This document shows positions 7,715 to 15,846 of a stretch of 32,913 nucleotides of DNA, one piece after another. The notes below the pieces were generated by a model. That model was given only the letters and a program-made list of their open reading frames with translations, was not told the DNA's origin and ran no database searches. A program made the position numbers and the translations under genes. The DNA is from Candidatus Peregrinibacteria bacterium (GTDB lineage Bacteria > Patescibacteriota > Gracilibacteria > UBA1369 > LOWO2-01-FULL-3): NCBI GenBank assembly GCA_030688025.1, contig JAUYJL010000020.1, forward strand, positions 1 to 32,913, given 5' to 3'. The first letter of the stretch is position 1; the number at the start of each line of letters is the position of its first letter.

Positions 7715-7731
7715 ATGCGGCAACGCCGCAT
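7715..7731 (+). repeat. Intergenic hairpin after rplF
   Basis: ATGCGGC (7715-7721) pairs perfectly with GCCGCAT (7725-7731) over a 3-nt loop and is followed by GGTATTCT. No T run follows, so it is more likely an mRNA-stability or processing hairpin than a terminator. A related hairpin with the same flanks (AATGCG before, GCA-GGTATT after) follows secY at 10532-10560. Confidence 0.6.
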
Positions 7732-7772
7732 GGTATTCTAAAAATTAACTAACTAATTAATATCTCACAGCA

Positions 7773-8111
7773 ATGAAAAATACGACATTAAGAGCAAGAA
7801 GACATGTGAAAATACGCGCAAAAATGCGTAATAATGACAAGCCAAGACTTATCGTTTTCAAAAGCGTAAGATACACATATGTACAACTTTTTGATGACAA
7901 AACAGGACATGTCGTAGCAGCAAGCTCAGACATCAAAGACAGCTCAAAAGCAAACAAAGTTGATAAAGCAAAAGCAGTAGGAACTGACATTGCAAAGAAA
8001 GCACTTGAAAAAAATATCACTGAAGTAGCCTTCGACAGAAACGGCTACAAATACCACGGTCGCATCAAAGCTTTGGCAGATGGCGCACGTGAAGCAGGAT
8101 TAAAATTTTAA
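7773..8111 (+). CDS. rplR: Ribosomal protein uL18
   Basis: 112 residues. L18 binds 5S rRNA with L5 and L25. The basic N-terminus (TTLRARRHVKIRAKM), KPRLIVFKSVRYTYVQLFDD and the C-terminal AFDRNGYKYHGRIKALADGAREAGLKF are typical. It is preceded by the hairpin at 7715-7731 and a 41-nt A/T-rich spacer. Confidence 0.98.
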   Translation: MKNTTLRARRHVKIRAKMRNNDKPRLIVFKSVRYTYVQLFDDKTGHVVAASSDIKDSSKANKVDKAKAVGTDIAKKALEKNITEVAFDRNGYKYHGRIKALADGAREAGLKF

Positions 8112-8128
8112 AAAATTAATATATAGCC

Positions 8129-8764
8129 ATGACAAAAAGACCGCACTCAAAAGGAGAAATACGAAAAGAGCCAAAAGAATATGATGAGCAAGTCATAGAA
8201 ATAAGTCGTGTCGTAAAAGTAGTAAAAGGAGGACGCAGACTTAGGTTCAGAGCGACAGTTGTTATTGGAAATAGAAAAGGAAAAGTTGGAGTAGGCGTCG
8301 GAAAATCAAACGAAGTAACAGGCGCAATCCAAAAAGCAATCACACAAGCTAAGAAAAACACACTACAGGTTTTACTAGATCAGGGAACAATCCCTCATGA
8401 TGTTGAAATAAAACAGAAATCATCACACATCAAATTCATGAGAGCTAAACCCGGTACAGGTATCATCGCAGGAAATACTATTCGAAAACTTCTTGAATTA
8501 TCAGGACTAAAAGATATCTATGCAAAATCATTTGGAACAACGAATAAAATCAACAACACGAAAGCTACATTCGAAGCTCTAAAGCTTCTACGCACAACTC
8601 CTGGAATGGACGCACGCGCAAGAAAAGGCGCTGACACGCGAGCGAAGCTCGCCCAAGAGCAAGCATCAAAACAGCTAGCTAAACAAGAAAAAGCAGTACA
8701 GCCTCAAACAGCAAAAACAGTTACCCCAGCACCTAAAGAAAACAATAAACCAGATAACAAATAA
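8129..8764 (+). CDS. rpsE: Ribosomal protein uS5 with C-terminal extension
   Basis: 211 residues against about 166 in E. coli. S5 helps decoding fidelity. The double-stranded RNA-binding part (VVKGGRRLRFRATVVIGNRKG) and the VGVGKSNEVTGAIQKAI segment are standard. After residue 165 there is a roughly 45-residue Lys/Gln/Ala/Pro-rich tail of unknown role. rplO follows after 3 nt with no rpmD (uL30) between them, the gene order seen in CPR genomes. Confidence 0.97.
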   Translation: MTKRPHSKGEIRKEPKEYDEQVIEISRVVKVVKGGRRLRFRATVVIGNRKGKVGVGVGKSNEVTGAIQKAITQAKKNTLQVLLDQGTIPHDVEIKQKSSHIKFMRAKPGTGIIAGNTIRKLLELSGLKDIYAKSFGTTNKINNTKATFEALKLLRTTPGMDARARKGADTRAKLAQEQASKQLAKQEKAVQPQTAKTVTPAPKENNKPDNK

Positions 8765-8767
8765 ACC

Positions 8768-9229
8768 ATGTCATTACAAGATTTACGCAGCAAAGTCCCT
8801 AAAAAAAGAAGAAAACTACTTGGTCGTGGAAACGCATCAGGACACGGAACATCTTCAACAAGAGGAGGAAAAGGACAAACAGCACGTGCTGGTTCAAGCC
8901 GAAAACCCGGATTTGAAGGAGGTCAAACTCCCCTACTTCGCAAAATGCCAAAACTAAGAGGATTCAAAAATCCATGCCAAACAGTTTTTAGAATTATATT
9001 CACAGGAAACTTAAACGCATTTGAAGAAGGAACAGAGGTAAATGAAGCAAGTCTTATCGAAAAGAAATTGATTTCAAAAAAAGAAAACCCAATAAAACTT
9101 CTTTCAGGTAAAGGCAAACTGGAGAAAAAATTGAAGATAGTAGTGAATAAAGCTTCAAAAGGTGCTATAACTGAAGTAGAAAGCGCAAAAGGAAACGTCG
9201 AATTAACAGAAAAATTCCCAAAAAAGTAA
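8768..9229 (+). CDS. rplO: Ribosomal protein uL15
   Basis: 153 residues. L15 is a late-assembling 50S protein. The Gly-rich basic N-terminus (GRGNASGHGTSSTRGGKGQ) and FEGGQTPLLRKMPKLRGFKN are diagnostic. It directly follows rpsE, confirming the lack of rpmD in the expected slot, and precedes secY by 1 nt. Confidence 0.97.
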   Translation: MSLQDLRSKVPKKRRKLLGRGNASGHGTSSTRGGKGQTARAGSSRKPGFEGGQTPLLRKMPKLRGFKNPCQTVFRIIFTGNLNAFEEGTEVNEASLIEKKLISKKENPIKLLSGKGKLEKKLKIVVNKASKGAITEVESAKGNVELTEKFPKK

Positions 9230-9230
9230 A

Positions 9231-10529
9231 ATGTTCTCATACCTACAACAAATCTGGAATTCAAAGGATCTAAGGACAAAGATCCTTTTCACTCTTGGAA
9301 TGATCGTATTGGCAAGATTCCTTGGCCACATCACAGTTCCGGGAGCAAGCATGGACGCATTACGCGCCATGACAAGCAAAAATGAGCTTCTACAAATGTT
9401 CAGCTTACTCACAGGAGGAAGCATGGAAAACTTCTCAATCATTTTGATGGGAATTTCTCCATACATTAATGCATCTATTATTATTCAGCTTCTTACCGTA
9501 ATCGTTCCAAAACTTGAAACTCTTTCAAAAGAAGGAGAACAAGGCCGAAGAACACTAAACGCCTACACTCGTTGGCTTACATTCCCTCTCGCGTTCTTCC
9601 AGTCATACGGAATGATTCTTTTATTAAATTCACAAGCACAAACACCGATAGTAGAAAACGTCACAGATCCAACAGTCGTACTTCCTATAATGCTTTCAAT
9701 CACAGCAGGTTCAATCCTTCTTGTGTGGCTTGGTGAACAAATCACTGAACGCGGAATAGGAAATGGAATTTCAGTACTTATCTTCGCCGGAATCGTTGCA
9801 GGAATTCCTGAAATGATCGGAAGAGGACTTTTCCTCGCAACAGAAGATGAATCAAAACTTATCCCTTTCATCGCAATGCTACTTGTTACAGTACTTCTTG
9901 TAGCAATAGTAGTTTTAGTAAACGAAGCTCAACGAAAAATTCCAATTACATATGCAGGAAGAGGAATTCGATCAAAAAGCGATCAATCCTTCCTTCCTAT
10001 CAGAATCAATCAAGCAGGAATGATCCCTATTATCTTTGCAATAGCCCTTATAAGCTTCCCCGGATTAATGTCACAATTCTTACTCGGAGCAAAGTCAGCT
10101 TGGCTTAGAGACGTAGGAACTTACATGAAAGACATGTTGATACCGGGATCTCTAGGATATATCTTAATATATTTCTTCCTTGTCTTCGGATTCACATATT
10201 TCTACGTTTCAATCACTTTCAAACCTGAAGAAATCGCTGAAAGCATTCAAAAAAGAGGTGGCTATGTCCCTGGAATTCGTCCGGGCAAACAAACATCAGA
10301 ATACATTGCAGACATTTCAAGCAAAATGACATTCTTCGGAGCATCATTCATCGGACTTATCGCAGTCCTCCCAATGATTACTCAAGTATTCTTCGAATCA
10401 AGCGGAATCGGCTCTATCCCCCTTCTAATGACCGGTTCAGGAATCATCATCGTAGTCGGTGTAGTCCTCGAACTTATCCGCCAAGTGAACGCACAATTCG
10501 TAATGCACGATTACCAGAAGTTCTACTAG
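9231..10529 (+). CDS. secY: Preprotein translocase subunit SecY
   Basis: 432 residues, the channel subunit of the Sec translocon in the inner membrane. Ten hydrophobic segments are visible; the first cytoplasmic region has LGHITVPGA, the ISPYINASIIIQLL stretch follows TM2, and cytosolic loops carry YAGRGIRSKSDQSFLPIRINQAGMIPIIFA and RGGYVPGIRPG, all typical. It starts with ATG 1 nt after rplO, keeping secY in the spc operon and so coupled to ribosome synthesis. A stem-loop follows its TAG stop. Confidence 0.98.
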   Translation: MFSYLQQIWNSKDLRTKILFTLGMIVLARFLGHITVPGASMDALRAMTSKNELLQMFSLLTGGSMENFSIILMGISPYINASIIIQLLTVIVPKLETLSKEGEQGRRTLNAYTRWLTFPLAFFQSYGMILLLNSQAQTPIVENVTDPTVVLPIMLSITAGSILLVWLGEQITERGIGNGISVLIFAGIVAGIPEMIGRGLFLATEDESKLIPFIAMLLVTVLLVAIVVLVNEAQRKIPITYAGRGIRSKSDQSFLPIRINQAGMIPIIFAIALISFPGLMSQFLLGAKSAWLRDVGTYMKDMLIPGSLGYILIYFFLVFGFTYFYVSITFKPEEIAESIQKRGGYVPGIRPGKQTSEYIADISSKMTFFGASFIGLIAVLPMITQVFFESSGIGSIPLLMTGSGIIIVVGVVLELIRQVNAQFVMHDYQKFY

Positions 10530-10531
10530 AA

Positions 10532-10560
10532 TGCGATGTGCGGCTTGCGGCACAATCGCA
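10532..10560 (+). repeat. Intergenic hairpin after secY
   Basis: TGCGATGTGC (10532-10541) pairs with GCAC (10550-10553) and ATCGCA (10555-10560) with one bulged A, and is followed by CGGTATTTCT. No T run follows. It shares flanks with the 7715-7731 hairpin. It separates secY from adk and may set mRNA stability or processing rather than termination. Confidence 0.55.
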
Positions 10561-10629
10561 CGGTATTTCTTGCATTTCCCATACCCTTCCACTAGAATCC
10601 ATATCGATAAATTTAACAAACTTTCTAAA

Positions 10630-11262
10630 ATGGATTTAATTTTCTTTGGGATGCAGGGCGCGGGAAAAGGTACACTCGGAAAACAACTTTCAGAAAAATA
10701 CGGATTTCAAGTTTTTGAAACTGGCGGAGAACTTCGCAAACTTTCAAGTGAAGACTCAGAGCTCGGCAAAAAAGTAAAATCAATCATCACTGCCGGACAT
10801 TTGGTTTCAAACGAAGTCGTCATGGAAATTGTAGAAAATTTCTTGGACCACCTCGCCCCGGGAATAAATATTTTGTTTGACGGAATTCCAAGAAAAATCG
10901 AACAGGCAAATTCACTAAATGCACTTTTGGAAAAAACCGGACGAGAATACAAAGCAGTTTTGATCGACATCAAAAAAGAGACAGCATTAAAAAGATTAAC
11001 AACTCGAAGAATTTGCGCAAAATGTAAAACCGTCTATCCGGCAGATTATCAAAACGCAACTTGTTCAGCCTGCGGAGGAGAATTAACAACACGCGCCGAC
11101 GACAACGCAGAAGCCATAAAAACACGACTCTCTGCTTTCGAAAACGAAACAGTTCCGGCAATAAATCTATACAACGACAAATTGATAAAAATAAACGGCG
11201 AACTAACAATCGACGAAGTATTTGAATTAGCAGTAAAAACACTCGATCCGATTTTAAAATAA
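10630..11262 (+). CDS. adk: Adenylate kinase with Cys4 zinc LID
   Basis: 210 residues. It converts AMP + ATP to 2 ADP in the cytosol. The Walker A GMQGAGKGT is at residues 7-15, the NMP-site motif DGIPR at 84-88, and the LID zinc site is C129-x2-C132 and C145-x2-C148, followed by TRADDNAEAIKTRL. The start at 10630 was chosen because the family begins just before the P-loop; an in-frame ATG at 10531 would add 33 unrelated residues that overlap the hairpin. It lies between secY and map, a common bacterial order. Confidence 0.96.
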   Translation: MDLIFFGMQGAGKGTLGKQLSEKYGFQVFETGGELRKLSSEDSELGKKVKSIITAGHLVSNEVVMEIVENFLDHLAPGINILFDGIPRKIEQANSLNALLEKTGREYKAVLIDIKKETALKRLTTRRICAKCKTVYPADYQNATCSACGGELTTRADDNAEAIKTRLSAFENETVPAINLYNDKLIKINGELTIDEVFELAVKTLDPILK

Positions 11263-11266
11263 TAAA

Positions 11267-12019
11267 ATGAACATCCCAATAAAAACTCCGGAAGAAATAG
11301 AATTTATGCGAATAGGCGGAAAAGTCCTCGCTCAAACTTTAGACGAAGTCCTAAAATATGCAAAAGAAGGAGTTTCAACTTTAGACCTCGATAAAATCGC
11401 CGAAGATTTCATTCGTTCAAAAGGAATGATTCCAGGATTCAAAGGTTTTCACGGCTTCCCTGCTACACTATGTACCGCCGTAAATGAAGTCGTCGTCCAT
11501 GGAATCCCACGAAAAGATGAATTTTTAAAAGATGGAGACCTTCTCACAATCGATTGTGGAGTTTTATACAAAGGTTTTTACACCGACGCCGCAAGATCAA
11601 TAACCATCGGAAACGCATCAAAAGAAAAAATCCGACTTATCAAAACCGCAAAAATGGCTTTAGATAGAGCAATAGCGATAGCAGGACCGGGCATTCACGT
11701 CGGAGAAATCAGCATAGTTATAGAAAAAACCATCGAAGATGCCGGATTTAAGGTCATTCATGACCTCACAGGACATGGCGTAGGACGAGGTTTACACGAA
11801 GAACCAACCATTTTCAACTTTTGGGACGGAAACAAATGCCCAACACTAAAGCCAGGCATGACAATAGCAATAGAACCTATTTTCTCAATCAGCGCAAGTG
11901 AAATTATCACCCTAAAGGACAATTGGACCATAATTACCAAAGATAGGTCTTGCGCAGTACAAGAGGAAAACACTATATTAATCACCGAAAGTGGTAGCGA
12001 AATTTTAACAACACAATAG
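11267..12019 (+). CDS. map: Methionine aminopeptidase type I
   Basis: 250 residues. It removes the initiator Met from nascent proteins. The pita-bread fold is complete: the five metal ligands map to D96 (TIDCG), D107 (DAARS), H170 (TGHGVGR), E203 (AIEP) and a C-terminal Glu in VQEENTI (E233/234), with H79 (VHGIP) in the pocket. The last motif has Asn where FEHT-type His is usual. It follows adk by 4 nt; a 98-nt gap with a promoter separates it from infA. Confidence 0.97.
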   Translation: MNIPIKTPEEIEFMRIGGKVLAQTLDEVLKYAKEGVSTLDLDKIAEDFIRSKGMIPGFKGFHGFPATLCTAVNEVVVHGIPRKDEFLKDGDLLTIDCGVLYKGFYTDAARSITIGNASKEKIRLIKTAKMALDRAIAIAGPGIHVGEISIVIEKTIEDAGFKVIHDLTGHGVGRGLHEEPTIFNFWDGNKCPTLKPGMTIAIEPIFSISASEIITLKDNWTIITKDRSCAVQEENTILITESGSEILTTQ

Positions 12020-12044
12020 ATTTGGGGTTTTGCCACAAATTCTA

Positions 12045-12073
12045 TTGCATAGATAATTTTTCTCATGTAAAAT
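12045..12073 (+). promoter_or_regulatory. Internal promoter before infA
   Basis: TTGCAT (12045-12050), a 17-bp spacer, TAAAAT (12068-12073). It lies in the largest gap of the operon since rplC, 44 nt before the infA ATG. It could drive infA-rpmJ-rpsM-rpsK-rpsD-rpoA-rplQ-rplM-rpsI independently of the upstream promoter. Confidence 0.6.
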
Positions 12074-12117
12074 CCTACCGCTTTGCACTTAAAAAAGTAT
12101 AAAAAAAGGGCATACAC

Positions 12118-12348
12118 ATGAGCAAAGAGGATACAATTGAGGTAATGGGACGGGTAATCGAACCCCTTCCAAATACTGTATTTAAAGTCGAATTGCTCGA
12201 CGATATGTATAAGGGCATGATTATAAACGCCCATCTGTCAGGGAAAATGAGAATGAATTTCATCAAAATTCTCCCTGGAGATAAAGTAACTATTGAATTA
12301 AGCACTTACGACCTTACAAAAGGTAGAATCACTTACAGACATAAATAA
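12118..12348 (+). CDS. infA: Translation initiation factor IF-1
   Basis: 76 residues, a single S1-like OB fold that binds the 30S A site during initiation. [23 protein letters not shown] and the later [19 protein letters not shown] and [13 protein letters not shown] are classical. It carries AAGGG at 12106-12110, 7 nt before ATG, one of the few Shine-Dalgarno-like sequences in the window. Confidence 0.97.
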   Translation: MSKEDTIEVMGRVIEPLPNTVFKVELLDDMYKGMIINAHLSGKMRMNFIKILPGDKVTIELSTYDLTKGRITYRHK

Positions 12349-12356
12349 TCAAAAAC

Positions 12357-12470
12357 ATGAAAGTAAGATCATCAGTCAAAAAGATATGTCAGAAATGTCA
12401 GGTTATCCGAAGAAAAGGAGTAGTTAGAGTTATTTGCGCTCTTAAAAAACATAAGCAAAGACAAGGATAA
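12357..12470 (+). CDS. rpmJ: Ribosomal protein bL36, zinc-binding
   Basis: 37 residues, the usual length. [20 protein letters not shown] has the zinc pair C11 and C14; C27 and H32 complete the C-x2-C...C-x4-H site, and the tail is KHKQRQG. L36 is a late 50S assembly protein. It lies 8 nt after infA and 17 nt before rpsM, its standard neighbours. Confidence 0.95.
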   Translation: MKVRSSVKKICQKCQVIRRKGVVRVICALKKHKQRQG

Positions 12471-12487
12471 TTAACTAAAAAACACAT

Positions 12488-12862
12488 ATGGCCCGTATAG
12501 CAGGTGTAAATTTACCCAAAGAAAAAAGAATAGAAGCTGGATTAACCGCCGTCTACGGAGTAGGCAGGAATCTTGCGAAAAAAATCCTTGAAGAAGCAAA
12601 CGTAGACAGGAATATAAAAGTTCAAGATCTTTCAGAGGCACAAGTAACAAAGATTCGTGATCTTTTCTTGAAATTAACAGTTGAAGGAGATCTACGAAGA
12701 AAAATAGCAATGGATATCAAGCATATGCAAGAAATCGGATCTTACAAAGGTTTTAGACATAAAAAAGGACTTCCTGTAAGAGGTCAGCACACAAAATACA
12801 ACTGCAGAACAAGAAAAGGAAAGAAAAAGACAGTTGCAAATAAAAAAGTAGTAACTAAGTAA
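12488..12862 (+). CDS. rpsM: Ribosomal protein uS13
   Basis: 124 residues. S13 is in the 30S head and contacts P-site tRNA and 50S bridges. [19 protein letters not shown], the helix-hairpin-helix-like [12 protein letters not shown] and the basic C-terminus with [20 protein letters not shown] are diagnostic. There is no Shine-Dalgarno sequence before ATG. Confidence 0.98.
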   Translation: MARIAGVNLPKEKRIEAGLTAVYGVGRNLAKKILEEANVDRNIKVQDLSEAQVTKIRDLFLKLTVEGDLRRKIAMDIKHMQEIGSYKGFRHKKGLPVRGQHTKYNCRTRKGKKKTVANKKVVTK

Positions 12863-12874
12863 TAATCTAATACA

Positions 12875-13348
12875 ATGGCAGACACAAAAGAACCAAAAGT
12901 GAAAGAAAAAGACACTTCAAAAGAAGACACTTCCAAAAAAACTACCAAAGAAGAATCAAAAGAAGCGGCTAAGCCTAAAAAATCAAAGGCAAAACGCAGA
13001 CTTGTACAAGTAGGACACGCATACGTACAAGCTTCATACAACAACACAATCATTACCCTGGCAGAAGAAAACGGAAACGTATTGGCTTGGGCATCAGCAG
13101 GTTCATCAGGATTTAAAGGAGCAAGAAAAGCAACTCCATATGCCGCACAAATGGCCGCAGAAAGCGCCACAGAAAAAGCAAAAGCTTTTGGACTTGAACG
13201 TGTTCGCGTTTTTGTAAAAGGAGTTGGAACAGGAAGAGATCAAGCCGTAAGAGGAATTGTAAACAAAGGAATTGAATTAATTTCAATTACAGATACGACA
13301 CCATTTGCACACAACGGATGCAGAAAAAAGAAAGCCAGAAGAGTATAA
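12875..13348 (+). CDS. rpsK: Ribosomal protein uS11 with charged N-terminal extension
   Basis: 157 residues against about 129 in E. coli. S11 forms the 30S platform. The core starts near residue 45 (QVGHAYVQASYNNTIIT) and ends with the GTGRDQAVRG and DTTPFAHNGCRKKKARRV signatures. The first roughly 43 residues are Lys/Glu/Thr-rich, low complexity and probably disordered. Start choice: no methionine later than M1 fits the core start, so the extension is probably real. Confidence 0.97.
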   Translation: MADTKEPKVKEKDTSKEDTSKKTTKEESKEAAKPKKSKAKRRLVQVGHAYVQASYNNTIITLAEENGNVLAWASAGSSGFKGARKATPYAAQMAAESATEKAKAFGLERVRVFVKGVGTGRDQAVRGIVNKGIELISITDTTPFAHNGCRKKKARRV

Positions 13349-13383
13349 TCGCATAATTATCTATTTTGTAATAATCTATTTCT

Positions 13384-13998
13384 ATGTCACGATATACAGG
13401 AGCAGTAACTAGGCTATCAAGAAGACTCGGAACAATGCTTTTCACTAATACCGGAAGCAAATTAAAAGCATTTCAGAAAAAAGGCTACAAACCTGGTCAG
13501 CACGGACAAAAGCGTTTCTCTCAAATATCAGAATACAACAAGCACCTTCAAGAAAAGCAAAAAGCAAGATTTATGTATGGAGTGGGCGAGAAACAATTTT
13601 CAAATTATTTCAAAGTAGCAGTAAAAAGTGATGAAGCCACAGGTGTAAAATTCATGAAACTTCTAGAACAAAGATTAGACAATGTAGTTTTCAGAGCAGG
13701 AATCGGGTCAACACGCCCACAAGCAAGACAGCTTGTTGCTCATGGACTTATCACGCTTAACGGAAAAAAAGCTTCAGTCCCTTCAATTCAAGTAAAAGTC
13801 GGAGATAAATTCGAAATTTCTGACAAGAAAAAAAGTTCAAAACTTTTTGAAAACATCGAAAAAAGAGCTTTCAAACCTGCAAAATGGATTAAAGCAAACA
13901 TCAAAACGCTTAGCGGAGAAATAATCGCTTTACCAGATAAAGACGATATCGAGCAAGCAATAGACAACCAATTAATCACAGAGTTTTACTCAAAATAA
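13384..13998 (+). CDS. rpsD: Ribosomal protein uS4, zinc-free type
   Basis: 204 residues, standard length. S4 nucleates 30S assembly. The N-terminus (SRYTGAVTRLSRRLG) lacks the Cys zinc site of the C+ form. The S4 RNA-binding domain is at about residues 95-155, with QRLDNVVFRAGIGSTRPQAR and QLVAHGLITLNGKK. It follows rpsK and precedes rpoA as in the alpha operon. The 35-nt gap is A/T-rich. Confidence 0.98.
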   Translation: MSRYTGAVTRLSRRLGTMLFTNTGSKLKAFQKKGYKPGQHGQKRFSQISEYNKHLQEKQKARFMYGVGEKQFSNYFKVAVKSDEATGVKFMKLLEQRLDNVVFRAGIGSTRPQARQLVAHGLITLNGKKASVPSIQVKVGDKFEISDKKKSSKLFENIEKRAFKPAKWIKANIKTLSGEIIALPDKDDIEQAIDNQLITEFYSK

Positions 13999-14016
13999 AA
14001 CATAACAAACTTTCAA

Positions 14017-14991
14017 ATGCATATAATCCAAGAAGAAATCGGTATTCCCAAGATAAAAACTGAGAATATCGGTGATAATCACACAGTTTTCGTGGTTGGA
14101 CCTCTGCCTACGGGTTACGGAGTTACACTTGGAAATGCCTTAAGAAGAGGTTTATTATCATCTCTTCCGGGAGCATGCGTTACAGGAGTCAAAATCTCAG
14201 GAATAAGTCACGAATACAGCACAGTAAAAGGAGTAAAAGAAAGCGTTATGGACATAACTCTAAATCTAAAACTTCTAGATCTTAATAAAACATCAACAGA
14301 GCCAACAATTATTACACTAGACGTAAATAAAGCTGGTGCAGTTCACGCTAAAGACATCAAATGTCCTTCAGATGTTGAAATTCTAAATCCAGATTTATAC
14401 ATAGCTACAATCGAAAAAGGATCAAACCTAAAAATCGAGATGATAGTTGAAAAAGGAGTAGGATACAGCCCAGCAACAACAAGACAAAAAACAGAAACAG
14501 ACTCACAAATCGTCTTAGTTGACGCTATGTTCTCCCCTGTTAAAAAAGTTCGTTACGACGTAGAAGCTACTCGTGTCGGACAAATGACAAACTTGGACAA
14601 ATTAACTCTTGAAATCAAAACTAATGGATCAATTTCTCCTGAAGACGCTCTGAAATTTTCTTCAAATCTTCTACAATCATATTTCAACCTATTCAATGTT
14701 GAAAATATTATGGTTGAAGGAGATTACATGTCAGACATCAAATCAATTCTAGAAAAAGAAAAACAAGAGGAAGCAAACAAGCCTACTCAAGAATCATACA
14801 CTCCAATAGAAATCCTTGGATTCTCTCCAAGAACATTGAACGCACTTATCAATGGAGGTATCGGATCTATCGAACAATTATCCAAATGCACGGAAAGCAA
14901 ACTTACAAATTTAAGAGGTTTTGGAAAGAAAGCTTTGACCGAAGTTGCAGATGCTCTTGAGAAAAAAGGACTTGCTCTTGCAGAAGAATAA
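14017..14991 (+). CDS. rpoA: RNA polymerase alpha subunit
   Basis: 324 residues. It dimerises to start polymerase assembly and contacts activators and UP elements. The N-terminal domain has the GPLPTGYGVTLGNALRRGLL signature, and the C-terminal domain at about residues 262-320 has SPRTLNALINGG, with the Arg and Asn equivalent to E. coli R265 and N268, and GFGKKALTEV. The linker is Glu/Lys-rich. It keeps its alpha-operon place before rplQ. Confidence 0.98.
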   Translation: MHIIQEEIGIPKIKTENIGDNHTVFVVGPLPTGYGVTLGNALRRGLLSSLPGACVTGVKISGISHEYSTVKGVKESVMDITLNLKLLDLNKTSTEPTIITLDVNKAGAVHAKDIKCPSDVEILNPDLYIATIEKGSNLKIEMIVEKGVGYSPATTRQKTETDSQIVLVDAMFSPVKKVRYDVEATRVGQMTNLDKLTLEIKTNGSISPEDALKFSSNLLQSYFNLFNVENIMVEGDYMSDIKSILEKEKQEEANKPTQESYTPIEILGFSPRTLNALINGGIGSIEQLSKCTESKLTNLRGFGKKALTEVADALEKKGLALAEE

Positions 14992-15029
14992 ATTTACCAC
15001 TAATATAACCGCCCACAACTAACAATAAT

Positions 15030-15383
15030 ATGAGGCACAACGTTAAAAAAGTAAAACTAGGCACAGACAAAGACCACACGACAGCACTTGTAAGAAATCT
15101 TGCAATGTCAGTAATAATCTATGACAAGATTAAAACAACATCAGCAAAAGCAAAAGCTGTTCAACCATTCATAGAGAGATTGATTAGCATCGCAAAGAAA
15201 TGCCCTAAAATGCAAGCCATCAGACAAATTGAATCATTACTCCAACATGAAAACAGCTCAAGAAAGATTTTTGATGTACTTACAGACAAATACAAAGAGC
15301 GAACAGGCGGATACACAAGAATCACACACTTAGGATATAGAAGCGGAGATAATGCTCCAGTAGTTCAATTAGAATTAGTCTAA
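15030..15383 (+). CDS. rplQ: Ribosomal protein bL17
   Basis: 117 residues, bacterial-specific 50S protein at the tunnel exit. MRHNVKKVKLGTDKDHTTAL and ITSAKAKAVQPFIERLI-type helix residues plus the C-terminal GGYTRITHLGYRSGDNAPV are characteristic. It is 38 nt after rpoA, with no visible promoter or terminator in between. Confidence 0.97.
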   Translation: MRHNVKKVKLGTDKDHTTALVRNLAMSVIIYDKIKTTSAKAKAVQPFIERLISIAKKCPKMQAIRQIESLLQHENSSRKIFDVLTDKYKERTGGYTRITHLGYRSGDNAPVVQLELV

Positions 15384-15396
15384 ACTTTTAAAGAAA

Positions 15397-15834
15397 ATGA
15401 TTATACAAAAAACACATATAGCAAAGCTTACCGAGATCGAAAGAAAATGGTACATAGTTGATGCAAAGGATAAAGTTCCAGGAAGAATTGCGACAACAAT
15501 CGCAAATGTACTAAGAGGCAAGAACAAGGCAATATTTTCACCTCACATGGACTGCGGAGATTTCGTAATCGTCATCAATGCAGGAAAAATTGCATTCACT
15601 GCAGGAAAAGAAAGCAAGAAAAAATACTACAAGCATTCAGGCTTTCCCGGAGGACTAAAAACAATTGTTGCAAAAGATCTTATGGCTAAAAAACCTACAG
15701 AAGTTTTAAAACTTGCGATCAGAGGAATGCTTCCAACAAACAAACTAAGAGATGTGGTTATAAAGAAATTAAAGCTATACGCTGACGAAAATCATCCACA
15801 TGCTTCTCAGCAACCAATTACTTTAGAAGTCTAA
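15397..15834 (+). CDS. rplM: Ribosomal protein uL13
   Basis: 145 residues. L13 is an early 50S assembly protein. RKWYIVDAKDKVPGRIATTIANVLRGK, GDFVIVINAGKI and the C-terminal AIRGMLPTNKLRDVVIKKLKLYADENHPHASQQP are typical. It is joined to rpsI, its usual partner, with a 12-nt gap. Placing rplM-rpsI directly after rplQ makes one continuous run. Confidence 0.97.
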   Translation: MIIQKTHIAKLTEIERKWYIVDAKDKVPGRIATTIANVLRGKNKAIFSPHMDCGDFVIVINAGKIAFTAGKESKKKYYKHSGFPGGLKTIVAKDLMAKKPTEVLKLAIRGMLPTNKLRDVVIKKLKLYADENHPHASQQPITLEV

Positions 15835-15846
15835 AAAAACTTATTC

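Noticed and set aside
10531-10629. Upstream extension of the adenylate kinase frame starting at an ATG at 10531
   Set aside because: The 33 added residues resemble no adenylate kinase and cover the hairpin at 10532-10560; the ATG at 10630 gives the standard N-terminus before the P-loop.
12357-12470. Treating the gap between infA and rpsM as empty
   Set aside because: It encodes the 37-residue L36 with its zinc-binding residues, too short for long-ORF filters but clear by motif.
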